Of a stretch of DNA of 64,000 nt, positions 8,507 through 17,995 are shown one piece after another. Each line of letters begins with the position of its first letter. Within the stretch, counting starts at the first letter, position 1. A program made the translations under genes and the position numbers. The notes under the pieces are model-generated. The model made no database searches, was not told the DNA's origin, and saw only the letters and a list, made by a program, of their open reading frames with translations. This DNA comes from Paenibacillus lentus (lineage in GTDB: Bacteria; Bacillota; Bacilli; Paenibacillales; Paenibacillaceae). The stretch is from contig NZ_CP034248.1 of assembly GCF_003931855.1 (NCBI RefSeq), forward strand, positions 4,774,001-4,838,000. The letters are read 5' to 3'.

Positions 8507-11500
8507 TTACGCTCCTGTGATCCTTACCGCATTCTCTTTTACCTCATTTATCTTATCAACCAGCTTCCTTTGTTTTGTTTCATCAAATAGCCTAACGAAG
8601 CTCTGTGGCTTATCAAATGGCGGCTTAAGCAGTTCGCTTATATTGTCAATGTATCCGTTTTGGGTGATATAATCGATCACCTTTTTGACGAATACGATTT
8701 GCATCTGATTCAGAGATTGATCATTAATAAACTCAGAAAATGCACTCATCGCTGCCTCATGGTTTAATTTAGCAACCTTTCTTACCAGCAACCCGAATGG
8801 CGTATCCTGGAACTCACGCTTATAATCCTCAACTGTGCCAAGCTCACCTATAAAAATTTGTTCTAAGCTTTCGTAATCCACCTGGGTGAGCGGTACATTA
8901 TTTCGAAGCTTATGAATCGCGATATTATCTCTATTTTGTTCGATATAACGGTTCACCTTCTGTTTATAACTGTCAAAGTTATAAGCTTCGTACATCTCTT
9001 TTCCTTCGTTAATTTCAATGACTTCATCTTTTAAATTCGTATAAATAATACCTTCTCCTGTACCATCATCCACAATCAGCTTCATCAAAGAGCGTAATTC
9101 TACCCGCAGTTGTTCAAAGGTAATCAGGTCGGCAGTATCCCAAAATTCCTCACCACTAACCCGCTGAATCAAGGAAAGCTTCTGTTTGATTTCGGTGATC
9201 GTTGCGCGTTTAGACAAACGTTGCGTTATATCTATTAGCTGATTTTTCAGTCTTGCAAACTGCTTGGATTGTTCAATATGAGCGATCATTAGCCCAAACA
9301 TCAGGTTATCGAACCGTTTAGCATGCTCATCCGCTTCGTCCATATAGACAAGAGGGGCTAAATGATCGTTCAGTTCACGTTTGCTAGAATCCGAGATATA
9401 TACGAATGTCTCTTTCTGCTTATACTTTTCAACATATTGCAATTTAAGCTTGACGGATACCAACTCCGTATTAAGCTTTTGAATTTGCTGAACAACCATC
9501 TCCACCATCTCACTGCGGATCGCTTGAACTTCGTCTTCGGCATAAGCGGAGTCCTGCAGAAGATGGATCAGATTCACCCTTTTGGCGAAGATTGATTCCG
9601 TTAAGCTTCTGGTATCATTACCTGCAATGCCGTTCTGGTACTGACGGAAAAACTCAAAGTTCCCCAGGTAATCAAAAATAACAAATCCAGTTTTATCCTG
9701 CCCTTCTCCGAACAGATTCTTTCGCAATCTCGTTCCCCGGCCAATCATTTGCCAGAACTTTGCTTTTGAACGCACCCGCTTAAAAAAGACCAAGTTAATG
9801 ATTTCCGGAACATCGATTCCGGTATCCATCATATCTACCGAAACGGCGATATGCGGTTCTTTATCCGGCACCTTAAACTCGCTGATGATCGACTGAGCAT
9901 ACGTATCCTGGGAGACAATCCGTTTGGCAAAGCCACCTTTATATTGGGGATACAAAGCATTGAACCGATCTACGATATATTGGGCATGACGCTTATTTTG
10001 TGCAAAAATGATGGTTTTGCCGAGGCGATCACCGCCAGCAACTTTAAGCCCCTTGGTCATTAGATCCTCAAGCACCATATCCACCGTGGACTGGTTAAAA
10101 ATAAATTCATTGACGGCTGGTGGAGGAACGCTGTCCGGCATCTCTCCATCTTCATCCGTAAAATCCTCTTCATAACGCCGCTTATCCTCTTCCGATAGCC
10201 CATCATACGTAATTCCCTCATCAAGAAATTTTGTTCTGACCTCAATGTTATGATAAGGCACAAGGACATGATCTACATCCACCGCTATTTCATAAGGATA
10301 GGCATAGGTAGGCACACCGCTCTCCAGCTCAAAGAAGTCATATGTATTCCGGTCTACCTCCATTTTAGGCGTAGCTGTAAGCCCAACAACAACCGCATCA
10401 AAGTATTCAAAAATGACCCGGTACTTCTTAAAAATACTCCGATGTGCCTCATCCACAATGATCAAGTCAAAATGTGCCGGTGTAAATAACCGTTTCCCAT
10501 CGTCCTGCTTCGCTGTATCGATCGCATTCAGCATCGTGGGATATGTGGAGAATACGATTCGGGCCGACTTATTGTCCTTATTGCTAAGCAGATTGCAAAG
10601 CGACATATCGGGTAAATAATTCTTGAAATCGTTCTTAGCCTGATTCACCAAAGCCGTCCGGTCCGCCAGGAATAGCACATTTGTAACATATCCCCCTCTG
10701 GACAGGACATCCGTTAAGCTTGAAGCGGTTCGGGTTTTCCCCGTTCCCGTTGCCATGACAAGCAGCGCCTTCCGATATCCGCTCTCGACACTGTCACATA
10801 CCGCACGAATCGCTTCTTTCTGGTAATACCGGTCAGTAATCTTGTCATCAATCTCAATTTGATCCAGCGGCTTGCGCTCTGTTCTGCGGTTCATCAACTT
10901 CTCCAAATCCGACTTGGAGAAAATACCGCTAACTTGGCGCTCTGGTGCTGTTTGATCATCCCAAAAATACGTCTCGAACCCATTCGTGGTAAAAATCATC
11001 GGGCGGCGACCTGTGGAACGTTGAAGGCAATCTGCATAAAGCTTCGCTTGCTGAAAACCAGTTTTAGGGTCTTTGGATGTGCGCTTGGCCTCAATAATAG
11101 CCAGAGGCAGCCCATCCCTTCCATATAGAACGTAATCGGCATAGCCTTTCTGTTCCGAATTCGGCATTCCTTGCAGTTCGACTTCCTCTTTCACATCCTC
11201 GCCAAACACCCAGCCCAGCAGCTTCAAATCAACATCGATATACTTCTTCCGAGTTTTGAACTCGCTAATATCCTCTGGCGTAAATTGACGCTCTTCTTTA
11301 TGTAACGATTTCTCGGCCGTAAGCCGATCACTCATCGCAGCAATCTGAGCACGCAAAGCTTCGATTTCCGAGTCTTTTTGCTCAATCAGACTGTCCTTCT
11401 CTTTAATTTGGGCCACGTCCAGGACGACTTTCTCATCGGGAATGAGTTCTTCGCGAAAAGACCGCTCCTCGTAACGACTGCCATAACAATAGTCCAGCCA

Positions 11501-11860
11501 CTGGACAAATTCAAACAGGGAAGCCAGTGACAAGATCGCATCACTGCGATGAACAGTCCGATCTGTATGTACTGCCAAATTTCCAAGTTTAATGATATAA
11601 GGCAACTTACCCCAGGTCTGTGAATCCACTGCGAATCGAAAAGTAGGTTCATGAATAAGGGACTGCAGGTTATCCTTATACGGCATGCTGATGGTATTAT
11701 CCGCAGAATATACCCATTTCACAGCCAATTCCAAAGCCTTGCGGCTGCCCACCGCCGCCATGGCGGGAGAGGTGGACAGCACACGTTCAGCTTCAATACA
11801 AGCACTTGCGAATAATTTATATTCAGGTTGACCTTGCAAGAAACCAAAATTGGCAGGCAT
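8507..11860 (-). CDS. hsdR: Type I restriction enzyme, R subunit
   Basis: The motor/nuclease subunit of a type I restriction-modification complex; with HsdM and HsdS it translocates and cuts unmethylated DNA. Counting from the upstream GTG: residues 1-120 form a DUF4145-like domain, 150-190 a coiled coil, 243-262 the nuclease core (YADYVLY then IIEAKR), Walker A MATGTGKT near 372-379, DEAH near 473, GLTATPK, and motif VI QMIGRGTRLR. The order resembles EcoEI-type HsdR. I start at ATG 11860 because GAGGTGA lies five bases before it; GTG 11869 would add three residues. Third gene of hsdM-hsdS-hsdR, 28-37 bases after hsdS. It appears intact at about 1117 residues. Confidence 0.93.
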   Translation of the reverse strand: MPANFGFLQGQPEYKLFASACIEAERVLSTSPAMAAVGSRKALELAVKWVYSADNTISMPYKDNLQSLIHEPTFRFAVDSQTWGKLPYIIKLGNLAVHTDRTVHRSDAILSLASLFEFVQWLDYCYGSRYEERSFREELIPDEKVVLDVAQIKEKDSLIEQKDSEIEALRAQIAAMSDRLTAEKSLHKEERQFTPEDISEFKTRKKYIDVDLKLLGWVFGEDVKEEVELQGMPNSEQKGYADYVLYGRDGLPLAIIEAKRTSKDPKTGFQQAKLYADCLQRSTGRRPMIFTTNGFETYFWDDQTAPERQVSGIFSKSDLEKLMNRRTERKPLDQIEIDDKITDRYYQKEAIRAVCDSVESGYRKALLVMATGTGKTRTASSLTDVLSRGGYVTNVLFLADRTALVNQAKNDFKNYLPDMSLCNLLSNKDNKSARIVFSTYPTMLNAIDTAKQDDGKRLFTPAHFDLIIVDEAHRSIFKKYRVIFEYFDAVVVGLTATPKMEVDRNTYDFFELESGVPTYAYPYEIAVDVDHVLVPYHNIEVRTKFLDEGITYDGLSEEDKRRYEEDFTDEDGEMPDSVPPPAVNEFIFNQSTVDMVLEDLMTKGLKVAGGDRLGKTIIFAQNKRHAQYIVDRFNALYPQYKGGFAKRIVSQDTYAQSIISEFKVPDKEPHIAVSVDMMDTGIDVPEIINLVFFKRVRSKAKFWQMIGRGTRLRKNLFGEGQDKTGFVIFDYLGNFEFFRQYQNGIAGNDTRSLTESIFAKRVNLIHLLQDSAYAEDEVQAIRSEMVEMVVQQIQKLNTELVSVKLKLQYVEKYKQKETFVYISDSSKRELNDHLAPLVYMDEADEHAKRFDNLMFGLMIAHIEQSKQFARLKNQLIDITQRLSKRATITEIKQKLSLIQRVSGEEFWDTADLITFEQLRVELRSLMKLIVDDGTGEGIIYTNLKDEVIEINEGKEMYEAYNFDSYKQKVNRYIEQNRDNIAIHKLRNNVPLTQVDYESLEQIFIGELGTVEDYKREFQDTPFGLLVRKVAKLNHEAAMSAFSEFINDQSLNQMQIVFVKKVIDYITQNGYIDNISELLKPPFDKPQSFVRLFDETKQRKLVDKINEVKENAVRITGA

Positions 11861-11897
11861 GTTGTTCACCTCTCCTTCATGCTAAATAACTAGTCGT

Positions 11898-13046
11898 CTA
11901 GTCGTCGAAATATTGACTCATCAAACTGTCAAACAGCTGTTGCGTTTCGTCGATCGCTTGTCTAACAAGCACCTTCTGTTCCTCGATTTTAGTGACGATG
12001 TTGGCGAATTCGTTTTGGAGCTCGAGGGGGGGGATATAAATTTTAATGTTACTCAATTCCTTGGCATTTATATTTGCCATCCCTACTATTGATTTCGCCA
12101 TTTGATACAGCAATTTTTTTCCATATAAGGAATTCAAAAAGCCAGATATAAACTCACTATTAGCTCTCTGATTAGGTGTTAATTTTATCAAATAACCAGC
12201 ATACGCCATTGGTGTATTTTCACGGTATACTGCCGTTTTTCCTACAAGTTCCTTACTATTTGTCCGGTTAAACAAGAGTTCTCCCTTGTGGACAAGGTAC
12301 TTTGCAGTTTCTTTTTCATCCAGATCGATATATTTCAAATCTGAAAAATCCATAGTACCGCTATAAGTGATATTATTCATTCTCAAGATAGGATACTTCG
12401 TCTCTTTTGTTGTAGCCTTTTTACTAGTCCCGTACTGTAGCTTTTCAGCCAAATCCTTAATTCCCCCTTGTTCCCACCCCTTATCATTCGTAACCGGATC
12501 TCCGAACATCTCGTAAAAAACAGACTTAATCAATTCATCTAGTTCAGCTAGTTGTTGTTTACGCATAGCAAGCAGTTCAGCAGCCGCATCCATGGTTGTA
12601 GCTATTTGTTGTTGTACTTCTAATGGGGGGAGGGGGATTTCAAAATCTAACAAGGTCTTTTTTGATATTGATTTAAATGTACTACCAGTTCCCTTTAATT
12701 GTAGTTCTTTATTTTTCGCTTTTAAAACGTAATAGATATACTTATTATCGCTAATCTTTTCATTAGACTGTATCGAGGCTAATCCTCGCCCGATACAACA
12801 GATTTCATTTGAAATATTCAATGCACCTATTGGTGCTCTGACAGAAATTAAAACCTCACCAGCGTTAGCAATTTTGGTTGGCTTACTACAATAGTATCTT
12901 GTTTCAGGATGTATATCACCAAAATCAGCGTTACCTTGATAAAAGGGTATTCCTTCACCAACCTGATTATAATATGATGAATCCGGTGACTGTCCCATAT
13001 TTATAGTGCTGACATCCCCCAACCGAACCTTCTCCCACCTACTCAC
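11898..13046 (-). CDS. hsdS: Type I restriction system specificity subunit
   Basis: The 382-residue specificity subunit that reads the bipartite DNA target for the methylase and nuclease. It has two target-recognition domains, each followed by a conserved helical spacer: the central one contains IPLPPLEVQQQIATTMDAA, the C-terminal one IPPLELQNEFANIV and a terminal helix. The GTG start (after GAGGGGG) overlaps the hsdM stop by eight bases, so the two genes are translationally coupled. The second half is more AT-rich than the first and than hsdM, as is common for target-recognition domains that exchange horizontally. The target sequence cannot be read from the protein. Confidence 0.93.
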   Translation of the reverse strand: MSRWEKVRLGDVSTINMGQSPDSSYYNQVGEGIPFYQGNADFGDIHPETRYYCSKPTKIANAGEVLISVRAPIGALNISNEICCIGRGLASIQSNEKISDNKYIYYVLKAKNKELQLKGTGSTFKSISKKTLLDFEIPLPPLEVQQQIATTMDAAAELLAMRKQQLAELDELIKSVFYEMFGDPVTNDKGWEQGGIKDLAEKLQYGTSKKATTKETKYPILRMNNITYSGTMDFSDLKYIDLDEKETAKYLVHKGELLFNRTNSKELVGKTAVYRENTPMAYAGYLIKLTPNQRANSEFISGFLNSLYGKKLLYQMAKSIVGMANINAKELSNIKIYIPPLELQNEFANIVTKIEEQKVLVRQAIDETQQLFDSLMSQYFDD

Positions 13047-14508
13047 GGATAAGCCCCCTCAACTCCTCCATTTTCGAGGCAATGCTAAGGTTTAGCTCAT
13101 CTAGGCGATCCAGAATGACCTCAGGAGCATCATACTCTACTTTCTCATAAACAATTTCTTTATAGCGGTTAATAGACAAGTCATAATCATTCTCTACAAT
13201 CGCTGACTTATCAATCAGGAAGCTTTGCTCCGTCGGTTTGCGATCTGCTTCTGCATCTAGATGATGGAATCGGTTTATAATATCCGGAATATCGTTGGCT
13301 TCAATTGAGGAACGTTTGTCATCCAAGGAAAACCCGTCCGCCTGCATATCATAAAACCATACTTTATCCGTTCCGCCTGCATCAGTTTTTGTAAAAATCA
13401 GAATGGCCGTGCTTACGCCCGCATAAGGCTTGAATACTCCACTTGGCATGGAGATCACAGCTTGAAGCTGGTGATTCTCTACCAATTCTTTGCGCAGAGA
13501 TTTATGTGCCTTAGTTGCCCCAAATAAGACGCCATCCGGTACAATACAAGCGCTGCGGCCACCTTTTTTCAGAATTCTCAAAAATAAGGCAACAAACAAA
13601 AGCTCCGTCTTCTTCGTATTGCAGACTGTCTTCAGATTGTCATGAATGCTCTCTGCATCAACCGTACCCGTAAACGGCGGATTGGCGAGAACTATATCGT
13701 ATTCGGAAGTTATATCGTTTTGTTTGGAGACACTGTCCACATAATCAATATTCGGCTGATTAATCGAGTGGAGCATCAGGTTCATGGCAGACAAGCGCAG
13801 CATTGTGCGGTCCGTATCAAATCCAGAAAACATGCCTCCGGCAAAATGATCCCACTGTTCACTGGTCATCTCGGCTTCATACTTCTCCCGAATGTATTCC
13901 GCCGAAGAAATAAGGAATCCGGCAGTTCCGCAAGCGGGGTCGCAGATTTTATCATCCGGCGTTGGTGCAAGGAGCCGAACCATCATATCCCGGATATGCT
14001 TGGGTGTTCTGAACTGCCCGTTCTGACCGGAAGTTGCCAGCTTGCCGAGCATATACTCATAGAGATCACCCTGCATGTCCAAGTCTTTAATGTCATGTTC
14101 GTAGAGTTCATCGAGACCTGTAATAATCTTTTGCAGCACTTGTGGCGTAGGAATGAGGAACATGGCATCCTGCATATATCTTGAGAATGCCGTCTCATTA
14201 GCCCCGTTCAAGTTCTTAATATATGGAAAAACTTTCGTTCCAACGATATCAAAAATCTCGCGCGGATCCTTGTTCTTGAACTTGCTCCAGCGCATGCTCT
14301 GACCCTCTTCGTCTAATGGAAAGATTCTGGGCATCGATGCTCCCATTAGCGCCTCGGTCTTTTCATTTTCCAGCTCTTTTTCATCCAATGAACGGATAAA
14401 CATCAGGTACGTAAGTTGCTCAATAACCGTGAGTGGATTGCTGATTCCCCCAGCCCACATATCCGACCATATTTTATCGATTTTATTGCGTACTTCTCCT
14501 GTTAGCAT
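13039..14508 (-). CDS. hsdM: Type I restriction system DNA methylase subunit
   Basis: N6-adenine methyltransferase subunit of the type I system, 489 residues. The N-terminal helical domain (MLTGEVRNKIDKIWSDMW) is followed by the S-adenosylmethionine pocket DPACGTAGFL (about residue 185) and the catalytic NPPF motif (IVLANPPFTG, about residue 275). The order matches HsdM/N6_Mtase family members of this length. It is the first gene of the operon and overlaps hsdS. It should methylate host sites and protect them from the linked HsdR. No disruption is seen. Confidence 0.94.
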   Translation of the reverse strand: MLTGEVRNKIDKIWSDMWAGGISNPLTVIEQLTYLMFIRSLDEKELENEKTEALMGASMPRIFPLDEEGQSMRWSKFKNKDPREIFDIVGTKVFPYIKNLNGANETAFSRYMQDAMFLIPTPQVLQKIITGLDELYEHDIKDLDMQGDLYEYMLGKLATSGQNGQFRTPKHIRDMMVRLLAPTPDDKICDPACGTAGFLISSAEYIREKYEAEMTSEQWDHFAGGMFSGFDTDRTMLRLSAMNLMLHSINQPNIDYVDSVSKQNDITSEYDIVLANPPFTGTVDAESIHDNLKTVCNTKKTELLFVALFLRILKKGGRSACIVPDGVLFGATKAHKSLRKELVENHQLQAVISMPSGVFKPYAGVSTAILIFTKTDAGGTDKVWFYDMQADGFSLDDKRSSIEANDIPDIINRFHHLDAEADRKPTEQSFLIDKSAIVENDYDLSINRYKEIVYEKVEYDAPEVILDRLDELNLSIASKMEELRGLIRE

Positions 14509-14850
14509 GTATTATCTCCAGTCTCCTTCATCAAGTAATGCCACTTAGATTAATTATACCTTAGTTTCATATGAACGGTGATAAGCAAGTCTCGGTAGTC
14601 CCAATTTCCTATTCCGTATATTGTGATATATACATAATTTCGACAAACACCATACATATCCTTCCATAGAACCAAGAAACGATTTTAAGCAATAACAGAT
14701 TAAATCGATACCAAATATTCATTTAATATAGGCTAAGGAATCAATTTAAAGTAATTGCCATTAAATTTTTTCAGACTTCTGTATAATAACAAAGGTCGGC
14801 CGACAATCAGGGAAATACTCCCACAAATAATTATATCGGAGGTCTCATGA
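14509..14850. other. Divergent intergenic region, AT-rich
   Basis: Promoter region shared by hsdM (leftward) and the toxin-like gene (rightward). It is strongly AT-rich. CGGAGG at 14837-14842 is the ribosome site of the rightward gene. A minus-strand open frame across it looks random. No repeat or attachment site seen. Confidence 0.5.
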
Positions 14851-15450
14851 ATGCATCGTATGAAAAAGTTTCTATTGTCAATTATGTTTGCTATTATCCT
14901 TAGTTCAAGTATCTTGGCAAATGCAAATGCTTCAACATCCACCTATATTTCAGCTCAAACAGACATCACTGAAGATGAATACGATAGACGCTTGAAGGAA
15001 GGATATGAAGCTTATTATAAAGAGTTAAGAGAAACAAACAAACTCTCTAAAAATTCAATAACTACTCAAAATGCAGTAATTAAGAAATTAGTCGAATTAG
15101 TCTTTAAAGATCTGGCTAAAAAAGGGGTAGGCGCAACAGCCAAAGCCACCACAAAAAATGTAGTCACAAAAATTACAAAACATGCTATTGAGGAAGCTGT
15201 TAAAGATGGCATAACTAGTATCATGATCGATAACTTATTATCTGGAAAAAGCTCAGGAATGGTTGCTGTGGAGAAATTTGATGATACACTAGGGAAATCA
15301 AGAGTTATCGTCGATAGAAATAATAGAACAGTAGCGATTCTCGACCCTGTTCATAACACTGTAATTACCATTTATAAAGATAATGATAAATCAATCGAGA
15401 ATCGCATCAAAAGCGGAAGATGGCTTAAAGGGAAGTGGAATTTTAAATAA
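14851..15450 (+). CDS. Secreted SAR2788-like putative toxin
   Basis: A 199-residue exported protein. The start ATG 14851 has GGAGG eight bases upstream. A signal peptide (MHRMKKFLLSIMFAIILSSS) leads to a helical linker, and the C-terminal 90 residues (from about KHAIEEAVKDGI to IENRIKSGRWLKGKW) resemble the SAR2788 family of putative toxins and, more loosely, the His-helix DUF4258/BrnT-like nuclease folds. This family assignment is from memory and moderate. A small cytoplasmic-type protein follows 15 bases later, the arrangement of toxin and immunity genes. Base composition is lower in GC than surrounding housekeeping genes, consistent with transfer. Enzymatic activity is unproven. Confidence 0.6.
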   Translation: MHRMKKFLLSIMFAIILSSSILANANASTSTYISAQTDITEDEYDRRLKEGYEAYYKELRETNKLSKNSITTQNAVIKKLVELVFKDLAKKGVGATAKATTKNVVTKITKHAIEEAVKDGITSIMIDNLLSGKSSGMVAVEKFDDTLGKSRVIVDRNNRTVAILDPVHNTVITIYKDNDKSIENRIKSGRWLKGKWNFK

Positions 15451-15465
15451 TAGGTGATTAAAATT

Positions 15466-15858
15466 ATGGCTATTTTATATGATTGCGAAGACAAAAGTAC
15501 TTACGTTGAAATAAGCTTCATCTACCAGATTCCAGGGGAATGGGAAGGATGCAAGTTCTACCTGAGATACTTCAAACAATCCACATTAATACGTGAAGTT
15601 CCTGTAGGCTGGACTAACAAAGTGGTGAAGTTATTGCTAAATCTACTGGCCAAATTCCCTATACCGGAATATGAAGGCTATTTCTCCCACTACGAGAAGC
15701 ATCTTGAACTGAAGTGGATTTATGAAAGTGCAACTGATCAGTATTTGCTTATCTTTCTTGACTTAGGAACTGTGTTCCCCCTAAAGGTCACGAAAGACGG
15801 TCTCAAGCAATTTGGACTGGATATCGCAAATGAGTTTGAAGCAGCTCCGAAAAGGTAA
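15466..15858 (+). CDS. Possible immunity partner of SAR2788-like protein
   Basis: A 130-residue protein without signal peptide or membrane segment. I begin at ATG 15466, seven bases after AGGTGAT; an in-frame GTG at 15454 is part of that site. Many aromatic residues (Tyr, Trp, Phe) and alternating beta-type segments are seen, but no known motif. It lies 15 bases after the secreted toxin-like gene and is followed directly by a terminator, so both form one small operon. An immunity role is inferred only from position and size. Confidence 0.55.
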   Translation: MAILYDCEDKSTYVEISFIYQIPGEWEGCKFYLRYFKQSTLIREVPVGWTNKVVKLLLNLLAKFPIPEYEGYFSHYEKHLELKWIYESATDQYLLIFLDLGTVFPLKVTKDGLKQFGLDIANEFEAAPKR

Positions 15859-15897
15859 GCTACAGGGATTACAACTCCATACTGGTGTATCTTTAAT

Positions 15898-15927
15898 AAA
15901 GACCAAGTGTTAGCACACTTGGTCTTT
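15898..15927 (+). terminator. Terminator of toxin-like operon
   Basis: AAAGACCAAGTG and CACTTGGTCTTT form a perfect 12-bp stem with a six-base loop, 40 bases after the stop. The following T tract is weak. Confidence 0.7.
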
Positions 15928-16027
15928 ACAATTTGCTTAGATAGAATTCCTTCTAAGTCATTCATGGATGAGAACCCACCTTCAGCTGCAATCCTGAGAT
16001 GGTTTTTTACTTTGTATTCCCTTCTGT

Positions 16028-16064
16028 AAAAAACACAGCACCCTCCCGCAGGAAAATGCTGTGT
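16028..16064 (-). terminator. Terminator of tyrS
   Basis: Read on the minus strand, ACACAGCA and TGCTGTGT pair across a 16-base loop and are followed by TTTTT. It lies 28 bases beyond the tyrS stop. Confidence 0.8.
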
Positions 16065-16091
16065 CTTACGCTTTTTACCCCTAAACTACTC

Positions 16092-17351
16092 TCAAACCAA
16101 CTTCACCAAATGGTACTTCTTTTTTCCTTTGCGGACGATGATGAAGCGGCCTTCGATGGCCAGGTCGACTGTGATTTCGAACTCCAGCTCATTGACACGC
16201 TCGCCGTTCAGCGAGATTGCGCCGCTGGTAATGTCCTCGCGTGCTTGGCGTTTTGATGGTTCGATGCCTACGTCAACGAGCCAGTCGACGATGTTCTTGG
16301 ATTCCTTGGCCGCTTCGAAGGTCGGCATTTCTTTGAAGCCTTGTTCGATTTCATCGGCGGTCAGTGACTTTATATCCCTACTGAAGAGAGCTGCCGTAAT
16401 TCTCTTGGCTTGATCCAGCGCTTCCTCACTGTGCACGAATCGGGTCATTTCTTCGGCCAGCGTAATTTGCGCTTCGCGCTTATGCGGCTCGGTCTGTACC
16501 TTCTCAGCCAGCGCGTCGATCGCTTCTTTATCCAGGAAGGTGAAATACTTCAGATATTTGACGACATCACGGTCGTCGGTATTCGCCCAGAATTGGTAAA
16601 ACTCGTACGGCGTCGTTTTCTTCGGATCAAGCCAGATTGCGCCACCGGCTGTTTTGCCGAACTTCGTGCCATCGGCCTTCAGCATTAACGGAATCGTTAA
16701 GCCGAACGCTTGGGCTTCCGGACCTTCTTTTTTGCGGATGAGATCCAGCCCACTTGTGATATTCCCCCACTGATCGGAGCCGCCCACCTGCAGCTGCACA
16801 TCCTCTTCCCGATACAGATGCAGGTAGTCCATCGACTGCAGAATTTGATACGAGAACTCCGTGAACGAAATCCCGCTATCCAAGCGGCTTGCTACGACAT
16901 CTTTGGCCAGCATCGAATTGATGCTGAAATTTTTTCCGTAATCCCGCAGGAAATCAATTACGTTCAATTGGTGCGTCCAATCGTAGTTGTTCACCAATCT
17001 CAGCTCATTGTCCCCATCGGTCATGAACAGCTTCTTCATTTGCGCGGTTAACGCTTCTACGTTAGCCTGAACTTGCTCCAACGTCTGCAGACTGCGCTCG
17101 GATTGACGCCCGCTCGGGTCACCAATCGTTCCAGTTGCGCCGCCAATGAGAATGACAGGCTTATGCCCTGCCAATTGAAATCTTTTCAGCACGATAAAAG
17201 GAATCAAATGCCCAATATGCATGCTGTCTCCCGTCGGGTCCACCCCACAGTACAAAGAAATCGCCTTCTCCTCGGTCAGCTTACGGAGTCCCTCCGCGTC
17301 CGTCTGTTGATTAATCGCTTCGCGCCATTCCAATTCATCGATAATATTCAA
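16092..17351 (-). CDS. tyrS: Tyrosyl-tRNA synthetase
   Basis: Class I aminoacyl-tRNA synthetase that charges tRNA-Tyr. HIGHL (after CGVDPTGDSM) and KFGKT, the KMSKS-loop equivalent, mark the catalytic core; the C-terminus carries an S4 RNA-binding domain (SKRQAREDITSGAISLNGE then IIVRKGKKKYHLV). Length about 420 residues is normal. I favour the TTG start at 17351 (LNIIDELEW) because AGGGAG lies nine bases upstream and it matches family N-termini; ATG 17375 lies directly after the T tract of the leader terminator and has no ribosome site. A tyrosine T-box leader precedes it, so uncharged tRNA-Tyr should turn it on. Confidence 0.96.
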   Translation of the reverse strand: MNIIDELEWREAINQQTDAEGLRKLTEEKAISLYCGVDPTGDSMHIGHLIPFIVLKRFQLAGHKPVILIGGATGTIGDPSGRQSERSLQTLEQVQANVEALTAQMKKLFMTDGDNELRLVNNYDWTHQLNVIDFLRDYGKNFSINSMLAKDVVASRLDSGISFTEFSYQILQSMDYLHLYREEDVQLQVGGSDQWGNITSGLDLIRKKEGPEAQAFGLTIPLMLKADGTKFGKTAGGAIWLDPKKTTPYEFYQFWANTDDRDVVKYLKYFTFLDKEAIDALAEKVQTEPHKREAQITLAEEMTRFVHSEEALDQAKRITAALFSRDIKSLTADEIEQGFKEMPTFEAAKESKNIVDWLVDVGIEPSKRQAREDITSGAISLNGERVNELEFEITVDLAIEGRFIIVRKGKKKYHLVKLV

Positions 17352-17384
17352 CCTATTCAGCTCCCTATATTCCATAAAATAAAA

Positions 17385-17655
17385 AATCGTCCCCTAGTCC
17401 AGATTAGACTACAGGGACGATTAAATTAACCGTGTTACCACCCAAATTGTACGATGATTATTCATAGCCGGCCAGCTTCATCATACCACTCTCAGCTCAA
17501 TATCGTGAGCCAACCCGCTTGGCATTACCCAAGATACTCCGGAGTGTAATTCGCAAGGGATCAGTAATGCTGCCAGGTTCCATCCACCCCTGGCTTTCTG
17601 GTAAGCAGTGACTGCCCGCTACTTTGCTCCATCATCGTAATTCACATATAAGTTT
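17385..17655 (-). ncRNA. T-box leader of tyrS
   Basis: The minus strand carries the T-box core TGGGTGGTAACACGG (plus 17430-17444), followed by a strong terminator whose arms AATCGTCCC and GGGACGATT flank a second TAGTC/GACTA pairing and end in TTTTTT (17381-17422). Upstream lies the long stem I region, including GCAGTCACTGCTTACC and a distal GAATTACAC that could present a Tyr UAC specifier. The arrangement is that of a transcriptional T-box responding to uncharged tRNA-Tyr. The specifier position is my reading without a folding calculation. Confidence 0.92.
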
Positions 17656-17661
17656 ACAGAA

Positions 17662-17690
17662 AGTATAGTGAATTGATTTTCGATTGTCAA
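17662..17690 (-). promoter_or_regulatory. Promoter of T-box/tyrS
   Basis: On the minus strand TTGACA (17690-17685), exactly 17 bases, then TATACT (17667-17662): a near-perfect vegetative promoter starting the T-box leader. Confidence 0.85.
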
Positions 17691-17713
17691 ATGTATTTTT
17701 CCCCTGAAATGAA

Positions 17714-17995
17714 TTATAAATCTTTGGTTATCATGATCTCCATTTCCTTCTGCTGACGCTTGCGAAAAGATTTCCGACCTCTTGCCCACTCTTCTATTAA
17801 GATAATCAATCCAATAACAAGTAATACACTATACGCAATCTTACTTTCAATTCTGCTGGTTATAAACATCCATGTGACCAACGCAGTGAACAATAGAGGT
17901 ACGACGGCACCAAGTATGAAACTATTTCTGCTAGCCATAAAATACTGAAACGCTGACATACCAACAATGATGAAAAATACAGTTAAATCCGGCAT
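17714..17995 (-). CDS. Small membrane protein partner of DUF2089 regulator
   Basis: A 93-residue protein with two to three predicted membrane helices (one ending in PLLFTALVTWMFI, one YSVLLVIGLIILI) and a basic tail RGRKSFRKRQQK expected on the cytoplasmic side. Its ATG directly abuts the TAG stop of the DUF2089 regulator gene (TAGATG), with GAAAGG as ribosome site inside that gene. Such membrane-protein plus DUF2089 pairs are common in Bacillales; the function is unknown to me. Confidence 0.75.
   Translation of the reverse strand: MPDLTVFFIIVGMSAFQYFMASRNSFILGAVVPLLFTALVTWMFITSRIESKIAYSVLLVIGLIILIEEWARGRKSFRKRQQKEMEIMITKDL

Noticed and set aside
14733..14942. Minus-strand frame opposite the toxin-like gene start
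   Set aside because: It overlaps a well-supported signal peptide coding region and a ribosome site on the other strand.
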